A stretch of DNA of 32,153 nucleotides, from NCBI GenBank assembly GCA_026415655.1, contig JAOAGR010000012.1, positions 1 through 32,153 on the forward strand, given 5' to 3'. Under the pieces are notes generated by a model, which was given only the letters and a program-made list of their open reading frames with translations, did not search any database and had not been told where the DNA came from. The translations under genes and the position numbers were made by a program. The stretch is from Candidatus Dojkabacteria bacterium (GTDB lineage Bacteria; Patescibacteriota; Dojkabacteria; JAOAGR01). Shown in pieces: positions 24,919-32,153 of the stretch (position 1 is the stretch's first letter; the number at the start of each line of letters is the position of its first letter).

Positions 24919-25965
24919 ATGTTTGATAGTATTTGGCGTATTTTTACTGATGATGTTGGTATTGATCTAGGTACAGCAAATACAAAAGTAGTAATTTCAG
25001 GATTTAATGAAATAATCTCTGAACCATCGGTTGTTGCGCAAAACGCGAATGATGGTTCAATTTTAGCAGTTGGTGCAGAAGCAAAAAAGATGTTGGGAAG
25101 GACTCCTTCCTACATTAAGGCAGTACGGCCTCTTAGGGATGGAATAATTTCTGATTTTGATGCTACTAAAAATATGGTTTCTTATTTTATTAACTTGGCA
25201 TATAAAAAATCTAATAAATTTTTTAAAATACCTAGACCTCGTACGATTATCGGAGTCCCATCGTCGGCAACGGAGATTGGAAGAAAAGCTGTATATGATG
25301 CGGCGAAATCTGTAGGATCAAGAGAAGTATTTATTATCGAAGAACCAATGGCTGCTGCTATTGGTTCGGGGTTGCCGGTTAGTGAGGCTGTAGGATCCAT
25401 GATTGTTGATATTGGAGGGGGTACAACAGATATAGCTATAATTTCGCTTGGTGGTATCGTTATAGACAAAACTATAGCTGTTGCTGGGGATCTTATGGAT
25501 CAGGCTATAGTAAAATATGTGCGTGAAAAATATAATTTGCTCATAGGAGAACGTATAGCCGAGGATGCCAAAATAAATATCGGTTCAGCATATCACACAA
25601 CCAAGACTAAAATTTTTGAGATTAGAGGGCGTGATTTGATTCAAGGTATACCAAGGATACTAAATATAACATCAAACGAGATAAGAGAAGCTATATCACC
25701 ACAGTTGCAGATGATCGCGGAAGCAATATCTGAAGCGCTCGAAGAATGCCCTCCAGATCTTTTGGCAGATATTACCGCGAGTGGAATTATGCTTGCTGGG
25801 GGTGGGGCTATGATTGAAGGTATTAAAGATTACTTTGAAGATAAAACGAAGATGAAATTCATTGTAAGTGATGATCCGATTTTTGCCGTAGTTAAAGGAA
25901 CGAAAAAACTTTTAGAAGATATAGATTTATTGTCAAAAATAAAAGGTAGTTTTCAAACATTCTAA
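24919..25965 (+). CDS. mreB: Rod-shape-determining protein MreB
   Basis: Bacterial actin that forms membrane-bound filaments and guides lateral wall synthesis. 348 residues, normal for the family. Phosphate-binding loop 1 is GIDLGTANTKV (14-24), loop 2 is MIVDIGGGTTDIAIIS (about 157-172), VGAEAK and RPLRDGIISDFDA are conserved actin-fold segments, EEPMAAAIGSG lies near 141-151, and ASGIMLAGGGAMIEG is the adenosine-binding loop (about 290-304). First gene of a tight mreB-mreC-mreD operon, with 3-bp and 4-bp gaps. Confidence 0.97.
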   Translation: MFDSIWRIFTDDVGIDLGTANTKVVISGFNEIISEPSVVAQNANDGSILAVGAEAKKMLGRTPSYIKAVRPLRDGIISDFDATKNMVSYFINLAYKKSNKFFKIPRPRTIIGVPSSATEIGRKAVYDAAKSVGSREVFIIEEPMAAAIGSGLPVSEAVGSMIVDIGGGTTDIAIISLGGIVIDKTIAVAGDLMDQAIVKYVREKYNLLIGERIAEDAKINIGSAYHTTKTKIFEIRGRDLIQGIPRILNITSNEIREAISPQLQMIAEAISEALEECPPDLLADITASGIMLAGGGAMIEGIKDYFEDKTKMKFIVSDDPIFAVVKGTKKLLEDIDLLSKIKGSFQTF

Positions 25966-25968
25966 TAA

Positions 25969-26754
25969 ATGCAAGTTGAACGTAGAAAAAGAATAATATT
26001 GTATAAAAATTTTTATATAGTTTTATTATTGTCTTTGATAATTATCATTTTTAATTTTTTAGGTCTGTATACGCTACCAAAGCAATTTTTTGCTTCCACA
26101 ATATATCCATTTAAGATTGAGCTTCTAGAATTTTCATACGATACCAAGCTCTTTTGGATTGAAATTTTCGATTATGATGATTTGGTTAGAGAGAATTTAA
26201 GATTGAGGCAAGAAATCTTAGCAATTAGAAAAGTGACACCATCAATACAAGAGGAAAGTTTAAATAATTGTCTTGATAAGCAGAAATTGATGATAACAGG
26301 AGTTGGAGATTTTGATATTACAGGATATATTATTGGCATACCGTTGGTTTTTGACCGTTCAGTTTATTATTACAATCAACCGGTCTTTTTTGGAAATATT
26401 CTTTTTGGTTTTATAGAAGAAATCAATGAAGATTATAGAACTATCAAAGTGCGAAGTGTTTTTAGATATGAAGAAAAAAATGTTTCTGTTAAATTGAAAG
26501 AAAGTGAAGAAATATTTGGTTTTTTAAAATATGATACTGAGACTAAAAGACCTTTTGTCAGAGGTATAAGAAAAAATACTAATCTGAGTGCGGGTGATAT
26601 ATGGGTTACTACAAATTTGGTACAGGGCATACAATCCGGATTGATTGTTGGTTCAACATCCAATATCAAACAACAATTGGAAGCTTATGATGAGTATTAT
26701 ATAGATGTCGGGTATGATATTAGATTGATCGATCATTTGTGTGTAAAATCATAA
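25969..26754 (+). CDS. mreC: Rod-shape-determining protein MreC
   Basis: 261 residues. A single membrane helix (about 13-32) is followed by a short coiled-coil segment (DDLVRENLRLRQEILAIRK, about 66-84) and a beta-rich extracytoplasmic domain (about 95-255) with DRSVYYYNQPVFFGNILFGFIEE and AGDIWVTTNLVQGIQSGLIVG, in the MreC pattern of two linked beta-barrels. It couples MreB filaments to the wall-synthesis complex. Start 3 bp after the mreB stop. Sequence similarity is weak in places, so the call also rests on the gene order. Confidence 0.85.
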   Translation: MQVERRKRIILYKNFYIVLLLSLIIIIFNFLGLYTLPKQFFASTIYPFKIELLEFSYDTKLFWIEIFDYDDLVRENLRLRQEILAIRKVTPSIQEESLNNCLDKQKLMITGVGDFDITGYIIGIPLVFDRSVYYYNQPVFFGNILFGFIEEINEDYRTIKVRSVFRYEEKNVSVKLKESEEIFGFLKYDTETKRPFVRGIRKNTNLSAGDIWVTTNLVQGIQSGLIVGSTSNIKQQLEAYDEYYIDVGYDIRLIDHLCVKS

Positions 26755-26758
26755 AACG

Positions 26759-27202
26759 ATGAAATTTGTACTAAACGTAATTTTTCTGACTTTTTTCATT
26801 GTTATTTTTTTTATAGAAAATACATTAAACGAACATTTTGCTTTCTTATCTTATTTTTCTATCGGTGCTATTCTTCTTATATTATATTTATTAAATAATA
26901 ATTCGGACTTAAATTTTTATATTCTTTTAATTTTAGGATTCTTTTTAGATCTTTTGCATTATGAAAATATAATAGGTATAAGAAGTTTGCTTTTAATATT
27001 GTCTTGGGCTTTGCTAACCGTAGTTCATATAAATTCACCATTGAAGATATTACATTTACTTAGTGATTTTGTGTTTTTCCTAGTATTATATTTAAGTTTA
27101 AAAGGATATGAATTTGATATATTCAATTTTTTCATTTTTGTAATAATATTATTTTTTATTAGGTTTTTGAAGGATGTTTTTACTTTAGAAACAAAAGAAT
27201 AA
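26759..27202 (+). CDS. mreD: MreD-like membrane protein
   Basis: 147 residues with about five membrane helices and almost no soluble part. GFFLDLLHYENIIGIRSLLLI (about 60-80) has the shape of the conserved MreD region, where a helix ending in Asp-Leu precedes Gly and a second helix. The call depends mainly on position: 4 bp after mreC in an mreBCD operon. MreD is thought to help anchor the elongation machinery in the membrane. Confidence 0.75.
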   Translation: MKFVLNVIFLTFFIVIFFIENTLNEHFAFLSYFSIGAILLILYLLNNNSDLNFYILLILGFFLDLLHYENIIGIRSLLLILSWALLTVVHINSPLKILHLLSDFVFFLVLYLSLKGYEFDIFNFFIFVIILFFIRFLKDVFTLETKE

Positions 27203-27231
27203 TAGTAAATATTTGAATTTTTAGGATTTTA

Positions 27232-27240
27232 TGGTATAAA
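27232..27240 (+). promoter_or_regulatory. Extended -10 promoter of rpsB
   Basis: TGG-TATAAA ends 87 bp before the rpsB ATG. Transcription would begin near 27247 and include the structured leader. Confidence 0.55.
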
Positions 27241-27257
27241 TCATTTTGATATTAGCA

Positions 27258-27312
27258 CCTAGACAGTGCCTAATGACTTAGTGGGTAACCCCTAAGTTTG
27301 TGTCTAGGGAGG
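27258..27312 (+). promoter_or_regulatory. Structured rpsB leader, candidate S2 autoregulatory element
   Basis: Outer stem CCTAGACA/TGTCTAGG (27258-27265 with 27301-27308). Inside it lies a stem ACTTAG/CTAAGT (27276-27281 with 27292-27297) capped by GGG-TAA-CCC (27283-27291). The outer stem's 3' side overlaps AGGGAGG (27306-27312), the only strong Shine-Dalgarno sequence near a start in this window. Ribosomal protein S2 binds its own mRNA leader in other bacteria, so feedback control is likely but inferred. Confidence 0.65.
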
Positions 27313-27327
27313 AATAATTAGGTAAGT

Positions 27328-28230
27328 ATGTCAAAACAAAATGAAATAAAAGAACAAACAAACTCGGTAGTTAATCTACCATATTTAGAATCAAATGAAG
27401 CAACTATAGAATTGCTTCTAAAATTGGGTGCACATTTTGGCCATCAGACACAGAGATGGCATCCATCAATGAAAGAACACATATATACCGAACGTAATGG
27501 AATCCACATAATTGATTTGGTAAAAACTATTGATAATTTTAACAAAGCATTGGATCACTTATACGAATATGCGAAAAGAGGTGAAATACTTTTTGTTTCT
27601 ACTAAGCCACAGTTACGTGAACTTGTTAAAAATGCTGCTATAAAATCAAAATCTCATTTTGTAATAAATAGATGGCCAGGGGGATTACTTACTAATTATC
27701 AAATGTCACAAAAATCTGTGAAGAAATTTAATGAGATGGTAAGTAGCTTTTATCAAGGAATTCATAATCGAACAAAAAAGGAAATGTTGAAAATGGTTGA
27801 TCATATAAGAAGGTTAGAATTTTTATACGGTGGTTTGAGATCCTTTAATAAAAAATTCTCTTGTGTTGTGGTTATAGATCCAAAACTCTCAAAAATTGCT
27901 GTTAAAGAGGCTAGTGTTTCGGGAATACCTGTGGTAGCAATCGCAGATACGAATTCACCAACTACAAACATAAATCACATAATACCTTGTAATGATGATG
28001 CGATAGGCCCTGTTGAGTTTTTGCTTGAAAGAATTGCTGATACAATCTTATTGGGTAATCAAGGTAAAGGAGTAGAATACAAACCAGTCAATTTCGATGA
28101 ACTAACGGAGCTCGCAAATAACATGAATAAAAATCTTGATAAAACTGATCAAGCAGGACAAAATAAGCGTGTTATAAGAGTGACTAAAGAACAAGTAAGC
28201 AAAATAGTAAAACAAAGAAAACAAAAATAA
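27328..28230 (+). CDS. rpsB: 30S ribosomal protein S2
   Basis: 300 residues. The core is clear: LLKLGAHFGHQTQRWHPSMK (about 30-49), YTERNGIHIIDLVKT, RWPGGLLTNYQM, and DTNSPTTNINHIIPCNDDA. The N-terminal 25 residues and a basic C-terminal extension (about 255-300, ending VSKIVKQRKQK) exceed the usual 240 aa. A second, weaker AGG lies 5 nt before the ATG. It leads the cluster rpsB-tsf-frr-rseP. The gene pyrH, usually between tsf and frr, is missing here. Confidence 0.97.
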   Translation: MSKQNEIKEQTNSVVNLPYLESNEATIELLLKLGAHFGHQTQRWHPSMKEHIYTERNGIHIIDLVKTIDNFNKALDHLYEYAKRGEILFVSTKPQLRELVKNAAIKSKSHFVINRWPGGLLTNYQMSQKSVKKFNEMVSSFYQGIHNRTKKEMLKMVDHIRRLEFLYGGLRSFNKKFSCVVVIDPKLSKIAVKEASVSGIPVVAIADTNSPTTNINHIIPCNDDAIGPVEFLLERIADTILLGNQGKGVEYKPVNFDELTELANNMNKNLDKTDQAGQNKRVIRVTKEQVSKIVKQRKQK

Positions 28231-28236
28231 AAACAT

Positions 28237-28827
28237 ATGTCTACTATAGATTTAATTAAACAACTAAGAGAAGAAACAGGAGCAGGTATATCAGATATCA
28301 AAGAAGCACTTACTGTATCAAATAATGACATAGAAGCGGCAATGGCGTATTTAAGGAAGAAAGGAGTATCAAAAGCAGAAAAAAGACAAGATAGACAAAC
28401 AAATCAAGGTGTTATTGCATCTTATGTCCATTCAAACAATAAAATTGCAGTTTTAGTCGAATTAAATTGTGAGACTGATTTTGTAGCCAGAAATGAAGAG
28501 TTTCAAAACTTAGCACGAGAATTGGCTTTGCATATTTGTGCTAATAACCCTGAGTTTCTTTCCGAAAATGATGTGCCTGAGAATATTCGAGCAGAATTTG
28601 AACGTGAAGTCAAAAATGATCCTAAATTTGCTAATAAGCCAGAAAATGTACTAAGTCAGATAGTAGATTCAAAAGTAAAAACTTACGCCAAGGAAAAAAG
28701 TTTACTTTCGCAGCCTTATTTCCGTGATTCTAGCAAGACAATTGATGATCTGATTAAGGCGTTTACAGCAAAATGTGGAGAAAAAATAGTTGTAAGAAGA
28801 TTTATTAGATGGGAGCTTGGAGCATAA
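28237..28827 (+). CDS. tsf: Elongation factor Ts, short form
   Basis: Nucleotide-exchange factor for EF-Tu. 196 residues, against about 280 in E. coli. The N-terminal UBA-like domain STIDLIKQLREETGAGISDI (2-21) is followed by the core with VELNCETDFVARNEEF (about 69-84), including the TDFVARN motif that inserts next to the EF-Tu nucleotide. GEKIVVRRFIRWELG is the family's C-terminal signature. Only one core subdomain is evident, as in other short bacterial EF-Ts proteins. The start is 6 bp after the rpsB stop and has no Shine-Dalgarno. Confidence 0.96.
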   Translation: MSTIDLIKQLREETGAGISDIKEALTVSNNDIEAAMAYLRKKGVSKAEKRQDRQTNQGVIASYVHSNNKIAVLVELNCETDFVARNEEFQNLARELALHICANNPEFLSENDVPENIRAEFEREVKNDPKFANKPENVLSQIVDSKVKTYAKEKSLLSQPYFRDSSKTIDDLIKAFTAKCGEKIVVRRFIRWELGA

Positions 28828-28860
28828 ATTGGATTTTGAAATAGTTAGTATTTTTTGATA

Positions 28861-28866
28861 TATATT
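28861..28866 (+). promoter_or_regulatory. Possible -10 box of frr
   Basis: TATATT ends 7 nt before ATG 28874, the same spacing as other likely leaderless starts. No clear -35. Readthrough from tsf is equally possible. Confidence 0.3.
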
Positions 28867-28873
28867 TGTGAGT

Positions 28874-29428
28874 ATGTATTATATTGATTACGGTCTAGAT
28901 AATAAATTAAGTTCTGCATTAGATCATCTGAATTCTGTTTTAGCAAAAATAAGAACAGGTAGAGCCTCTGCTTCTTTTGTTGAAGATATCCAAGTTAGTG
29001 CATATGGAAGTAAGATGCCAATTAATCAGTTAGCTACAATTTCCATTCCTGAACCAAGACAGATTACCATATCCGTATGGGATCAAAATATTGTAGATGA
29101 CGTAGTTAACGCCATAGTTGCTAGTAACCTAGGTGTGACACCGATTCGTGATGGAAATAATATAAGATTAAACTTTCCTCCGCTCACAGAAGAGCGAAGA
29201 AAAGAGATTGCAAAATTGGTATCACAAGAGGGCGAAAACACAAAAGTTACAATACGCAATATAAGACGAGAGGCTATCAAATTTGTTGAAACAAAGGGGA
29301 AAGAAGAAAATATAAGTGAGGAATTGATAGATAAAAATATTGAAGAGATAGAAAAAATAGTGAAAAATTATATTTCTAAAGTTGATGATATTATAAAGTC
29401 AAAAATTGATGATATAATGCATGTTTAA
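28874..29428 (+). CDS. frr: Ribosome recycling factor
   Basis: Splits post-termination ribosomes with EF-G. 184 residues from ATG 28874 (GTG 28868 is an alternative). Key segments: LNSVLAKIRTGRASASFVED (about 20-39), GSKMPINQLATISIPEPRQI, NLGVTPIRDGNNIRLNFPPLTEERR, then the long C-terminal helix that contains VTIRNIRREA. Full length and intact. It overlaps the rseP start by 8 bp. Confidence 0.97.
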   Translation: MYYIDYGLDNKLSSALDHLNSVLAKIRTGRASASFVEDIQVSAYGSKMPINQLATISIPEPRQITISVWDQNIVDDVVNAIVASNLGVTPIRDGNNIRLNFPPLTEERRKEIAKLVSQEGENTKVTIRNIRREAIKFVETKGKEENISEELIDKNIEEIEKIVKNYISKVDDIIKSKIDDIMHV

Positions 29429-30971
29429 TATTAATTTGAAAAATTATAAGTTAATTTTGCCGTATCTTTTTGTATTAATCTTTCTCATTGCAGGTTGGTA
29501 TCTTATACCAAATTTTCTGCCCGCTTTGATTGTTTTTATTTTAATATTAGGTGTGCTTGTATTTGTTCATGAGTTGGGCCATTTTATAGCGGCAAAATAT
29601 GTAGGAATTAAGGTTGAAGAATTTGCTATAGGAATGGGTACTATTGTTTATTCGAGGGAATATAAAGGCACTTTGTATTCTTTAAGAGCACTTCCTATAG
29701 GTGGGTATGTGCAGATGTACGGAGAAGGTGAATATGATATAGAATCACCAGATAGTTATTCCGCCAAATCACCTATACAAAGATTATTGGTGCTTGTGGC
29801 AGGAGTTGCGATGAATTTTTTTCTGGCAGTTTTATTACTTTATTTGTTTGCTTTTAATGTCAATTTTCAATTTAGAACCTTTGATACTATATTTGGTTCT
29901 GAATATAATCCTATTTTTGGTACAAAAATTGAACAAAAGCCTTTTGTAATATCTTTAAGTAATGACTCAGTGTTGTCTAACAAGGATGTTCAAGATTTTG
30001 ATATAATTACTCATATAGATGATGAGGATATATATCTATACAATTTTGATGAGAAAATATTAGCTAAAAATGGTCAAACTGTCAGACTGACTTTCCTTGA
30101 TTTTGAAAGTAGTAATACCAAAACCATTAATGTAGAGATTCCGAAATTACCAGAAAATCATTTCAATTCTAAAAATCAATCTTATGTTGTCATAAATTCT
30201 TTCTTAGCAGATTCGGTGTTAAAAGATAAATTGGAGGAGGGTGATATTATTGTTGATATAAATGGACAAGAATATGATCCAAAAGAATTTTCTTCAATAA
30301 TTAGAGCAAATAAGGGAAAAGAAATAAATTTACAATATATTTCTGCATCTGATCCATCAAATGAGGTGAAGACTATTAAAATAAAATTACCAGATAAAGA
30401 GTATCCACTAGGTATAAGAATTTCTACTCTTTATAGGGGTTCAACTTTATTGGGGGTAGATATTTCTGGTATTTCATTTATTCAATTTAATGGCTATGAA
30501 AGATTTTTTGTAGGATTTATGCAGGCGTTTAACCTTGTACATCAATTTTTTCTTGCGTTTGGAAAAATTTTTGTTCAGTCTTTTGAACAACGAGATGTTA
30601 TGCCTATTGCTTCTAATCTAGGTGGTGCAATAAGTATTTTTGAGATAATAAGACGAATACTAACTACTTTTGGATTTTGGGGGATTATTGAAATTATGAT
30701 TTTATTTTCATTAAATCTTGCAGTATTAAATATTTTACCTATACCTGCTCTTGATGGAGGGCACATTCTTTTCAATATTATTGAGATAATAACACGCAAG
30801 AGGTTACCTTCAAAGGTTTATAACTACATTACCAATGCCGGTTTTATATTTTTGCTTACTTTAATGATTGTGGTTGTGGTGTTTGATTTATTCAAGTTCA
30901 CAAATAGTAGATACCTGTGTAATAGTATAAATATACCTTTTCTGTGCGAACTACCAGATATGCGTGAGTAA
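29421..30971 (+). CDS. rseP: Site-2 zinc metalloprotease, RseP family
   Basis: Intramembrane protease that cleaves single-pass membrane proteins, classically anti-sigma factors and leftover signal peptides. 516 residues. The helix VFVHELGHFIAAK carries the HExxH motif (H50, E51, H54). The C-terminal NILPIPALDGGH supplies the third metal ligand D445. Conserved PIGGYVQMYGE follows the first helices. PDZ-like domains lie in the middle (about 170-245 and 250-335; KLEEGDIIVDINGQEY is the clearest piece). It has an unusual extra N-terminal hydrophobic segment (about 11-30) before the active-site helix. Translationally coupled to frr. Confidence 0.93.
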   Translation: MFNINLKNYKLILPYLFVLIFLIAGWYLIPNFLPALIVFILILGVLVFVHELGHFIAAKYVGIKVEEFAIGMGTIVYSREYKGTLYSLRALPIGGYVQMYGEGEYDIESPDSYSAKSPIQRLLVLVAGVAMNFFLAVLLLYLFAFNVNFQFRTFDTIFGSEYNPIFGTKIEQKPFVISLSNDSVLSNKDVQDFDIITHIDDEDIYLYNFDEKILAKNGQTVRLTFLDFESSNTKTINVEIPKLPENHFNSKNQSYVVINSFLADSVLKDKLEEGDIIVDINGQEYDPKEFSSIIRANKGKEINLQYISASDPSNEVKTIKIKLPDKEYPLGIRISTLYRGSTLLGVDISGISFIQFNGYERFFVGFMQAFNLVHQFFLAFGKIFVQSFEQRDVMPIASNLGGAISIFEIIRRILTTFGFWGIIEIMILFSLNLAVLNILPIPALDGGHILFNIIEIITRKRLPSKVYNYITNAGFIFLLTLMIVVVVFDLFKFTNSRYLCNSINIPFLCELPDMRE

Positions 30972-30994
30972 TTTTTGATTTATATCCATATTAT

Positions 30995-31002
30995 TGTATA
31001 AT
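30995..31002 (+). promoter_or_regulatory. Promoter of rpsU
   Basis: TG followed at once by TATAAT (30997-31002) ends 9 nt before the rpsU ATG. There is room for only a 2-3 nt leader. Confidence 0.5.
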
Positions 31003-31011
31003 ACACGACGT

Positions 31012-31224
31012 ATGATAATAAAATTAAGAGCAAATGAAACACCTGATGCGGCTTTTAGAAGAATATTAAAGGAATGGTTAGCGCTTGGTGTGAACAAAAA
31101 GTTCGAGGAGTTAAGATATCGTATACCAGAGGGACTTGTTTTGCGTCAAAAGAGAATGAAGATTTATAAGACTAAGCGCAGAAGAGCTGCCGTAAGAAGA
31201 AAATTAAGAAATAAGACGGTATAA
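31012..31224 (+). CDS. rpsU: 30S ribosomal protein S21
   Basis: 70 residues from ATG 31012. An upstream ATG at 30994 lies within the promoter box and adds six residues foreign to the family. MIIKLRANETPDAAFRRILK, then RYRIPEGLVLRQKRMKIYK and a basic RRAAVRRKLR tail, match S21, a small-subunit protein needed for initiation. The downstream 31225-31359 holds no gene. Confidence 0.9.
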   Translation: MIIKLRANETPDAAFRRILKEWLALGVNKKFEELRYRIPEGLVLRQKRMKIYKTKRRRAAVRRKLRNKTV

Positions 31225-31359
31225 TTTAGTTCTATTTTGCTTTTTTACTTTAATAATTTGTACCTTTTTATTCGTTTATATTTATATTTTGTTTGAAGTA
31301 AGATTCTGGTTTAAAACTTGAATGATAGTAAATGAAGAATTAACATAGGTGACTTATCA

Positions 31360-31699
31360 ATGGTATATGATGAGGTAAGTGAAGGGATAATGATAGAAGG
31401 AAATATGACAATAAATGGTGTTTTGAAGGCACGTGAGATAAAAGTATCTAAGCTTATATTCTCTTCAGAGAATAATTTTTCTGGTGTAGCAGTAATAAAT
31501 AAATTCTAGAGTATTAGAGTATGAAATATCAAACGAAGCAATAGCAGAAGATGATGACATCATAGTGTTATTTGAGGATAGAGGAATAAGTTATAGAGTA
31601 GAGATGATACCAGGTGTTGGAGCGCGGATAATTTTGGATCAATCATATGAAACAGACTTAAGATTTAGGTATATTATCATCAATTTTGAAGAATCATGA
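31360..31699 (+). pseudogene. Frameshifted C-terminal remnant of a surface (tail-fibre-like) protein
   Basis: Frame 1 (ATG 31360 to TAG 31507-31509) reads MVYDEVSEGIMIEGNMTINGVLKAREIK and on to FSGVAVINKF (given in part). A second frame from 31499 reads INSRVLEYEISNEA to RYIIINFEES and stops at TGA 31697-31699. They join smoothly if one copy of a tandem 4-bp repeat (AATAAATA near 31494-31502) is removed, giving VAVINSRVLEYEIS. The merged protein resembles the C-terminal beta domain of large Patescibacteria surface proteins (GNxTINGxL, then a FxYxIIN end). Probably the decayed end of a paralogue of the next gene. Confidence 0.5.
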
Positions 31700-31817
31700 C
31701 GTTTTATGATGGAACCTGTCTGATTATTTTATCTATTAATAGTTTGTTTGTGATGTATACATACATTTGACATTTGATTTAAATTCTTTACAATAATGTA
31801 TATATACCAACTGCCCT

Positions 31818-32153
31818 ATGTTTTATTTGAGGAAATATAAATTCGATGTACTAAAAATTTTATCTAGTCGCTTGTTTTTGTATTTGGTTTTGTTGATTTC
31901 TTTGATATTTGTTATTTCTTATTTTGTCTCAGCATATGTTCCTCAAGAGATAACCTACCAAGGTAAACTAACAGATCAATATGGAGTTAATGTACCAAAT
32001 GGTAATAATTACAATATTCAGATAAAGATATTTGATAGTTTAACTGGAGGCAATCAGTTATATGTCCAGACATTTACCAGTGTAAGTGTAACCAATGGAA
32101 TATTTAGTATAAGGATAACAGCGCCAGGAAGTGTATTATCGGGAGGTAATAGA
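31818..32153 (+). CDS. Start of a large secreted surface protein (3' truncated by window edge)
   Basis: An open frame of 112 codons runs to the window end. Residues about 17-38 are a hydrophobic signal or anchor segment (FLYLVLLISLIFVISYFVSA). The mature part begins VPQEITYQGKLTDQYGVNVPNG (in part), then IQIKIFDSLTGGNQLYVQTF and NGIFSIRI. This is the usual first domain of large CPR surface proteins (YQGxLTD...GxxVxxG...YxIxIxIFDS..GG..L). Such proteins often end in tail-fibre-like repeats. The ATG has no Shine-Dalgarno. Function is unknown, probably surface exposed. Confidence 0.8.
   Translation, partial: MFYLRKYKFDVLKILSSRLFLYLVLLISLIFVISYFVSAYVPQEITYQGKLTDQYGVNVPNGNNYNIQIKIFDSLTGGNQLYVQTFTSVSVTNGIFSIRITAPGSVLSGGNR

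Overview
This is an AT-rich, tightly packed bacterial chromosome segment. It looks like a Patescibacteria/CPR-type genome. The reasons are short versions of housekeeping proteins (a short EF-Ts, for example), convergent genes that overlap by 4 bp or abut, very large secreted or surface proteins, a VirB4-like ATPase with no conjugation neighbours, and almost no Shine-Dalgarno sequences. I cannot name a lineage below that level. Stops are nearly all TAA. rpmG ends at TGA in an ATGA overlap with the next gene, so TGA is treated as a stop (standard bacterial code).

Layout. 1-1542: end of an F-type ATP synthase operon (atpD truncated by the window edge, then atpC), followed by tRNA-Gln. 1795-4814: a zinc-metallopeptidase-like gene interrupted by an in-frame TGA, a divergent chorismate mutase/prephenate dehydratase fusion, an FtsB/DivIC-like protein and a small membrane protein. 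4857-12200: two divergent genes for giant cell-surface proteins (about 1152 and 1242 aa) that share a cysteine-containing domain. 12245-18055: a GDPD-family enzyme, a DUF2130 protein, a membrane-tethered methyltransferase, an AI-2E-type permease, a multipass membrane protein, rpmG and six tRNAs, one with an abnormal anticodon loop. 18157-22400: VirB4-like ATPase, MFS transporter, a broken or non-AUG amidase and a small basic ORF. 22402-23317: an RNA-rich island with two apparent minus-strand small RNAs, unexplained sequence, and tmRNA (ssrA). 23475-31224: a DUF192 protein, an unknown protein, rpmB, mreB-mreC-mreD, rpsB (structured leader)-tsf-frr-rseP and rpsU. 31360-32153: a frameshifted surface-protein remnant, then the start of another large secreted protein.

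How the genes fit together. The core genes cover energy (ATP synthase), translation (S2, S21, L28, L33, EF-Ts, RRF, tmRNA, tRNAs), cell shape and division (MreBCD, FtsB-like) and membrane proteolysis (RseP). The accessory part is dominated by envelope functions: surface proteins, amidase, GDPD, transporters and VirB4. A recurring regulatory signature is an extended -10 box (TG, one base, then TAAAAT, TATAAT or TAAACT) or a plain TATAAT-like box about 5-7 nt before ATG. This suggests many leaderless mRNAs.

Most interesting: the twin-hairpin RNA with two identical GGGGCAGUG loops, the neighbouring small RNA with a near-consensus promoter, the tRNA with C33 and anticodon CAA in a tryptophan-tRNA-like body, the divergent surface-protein pair, and three independently interrupted genes.
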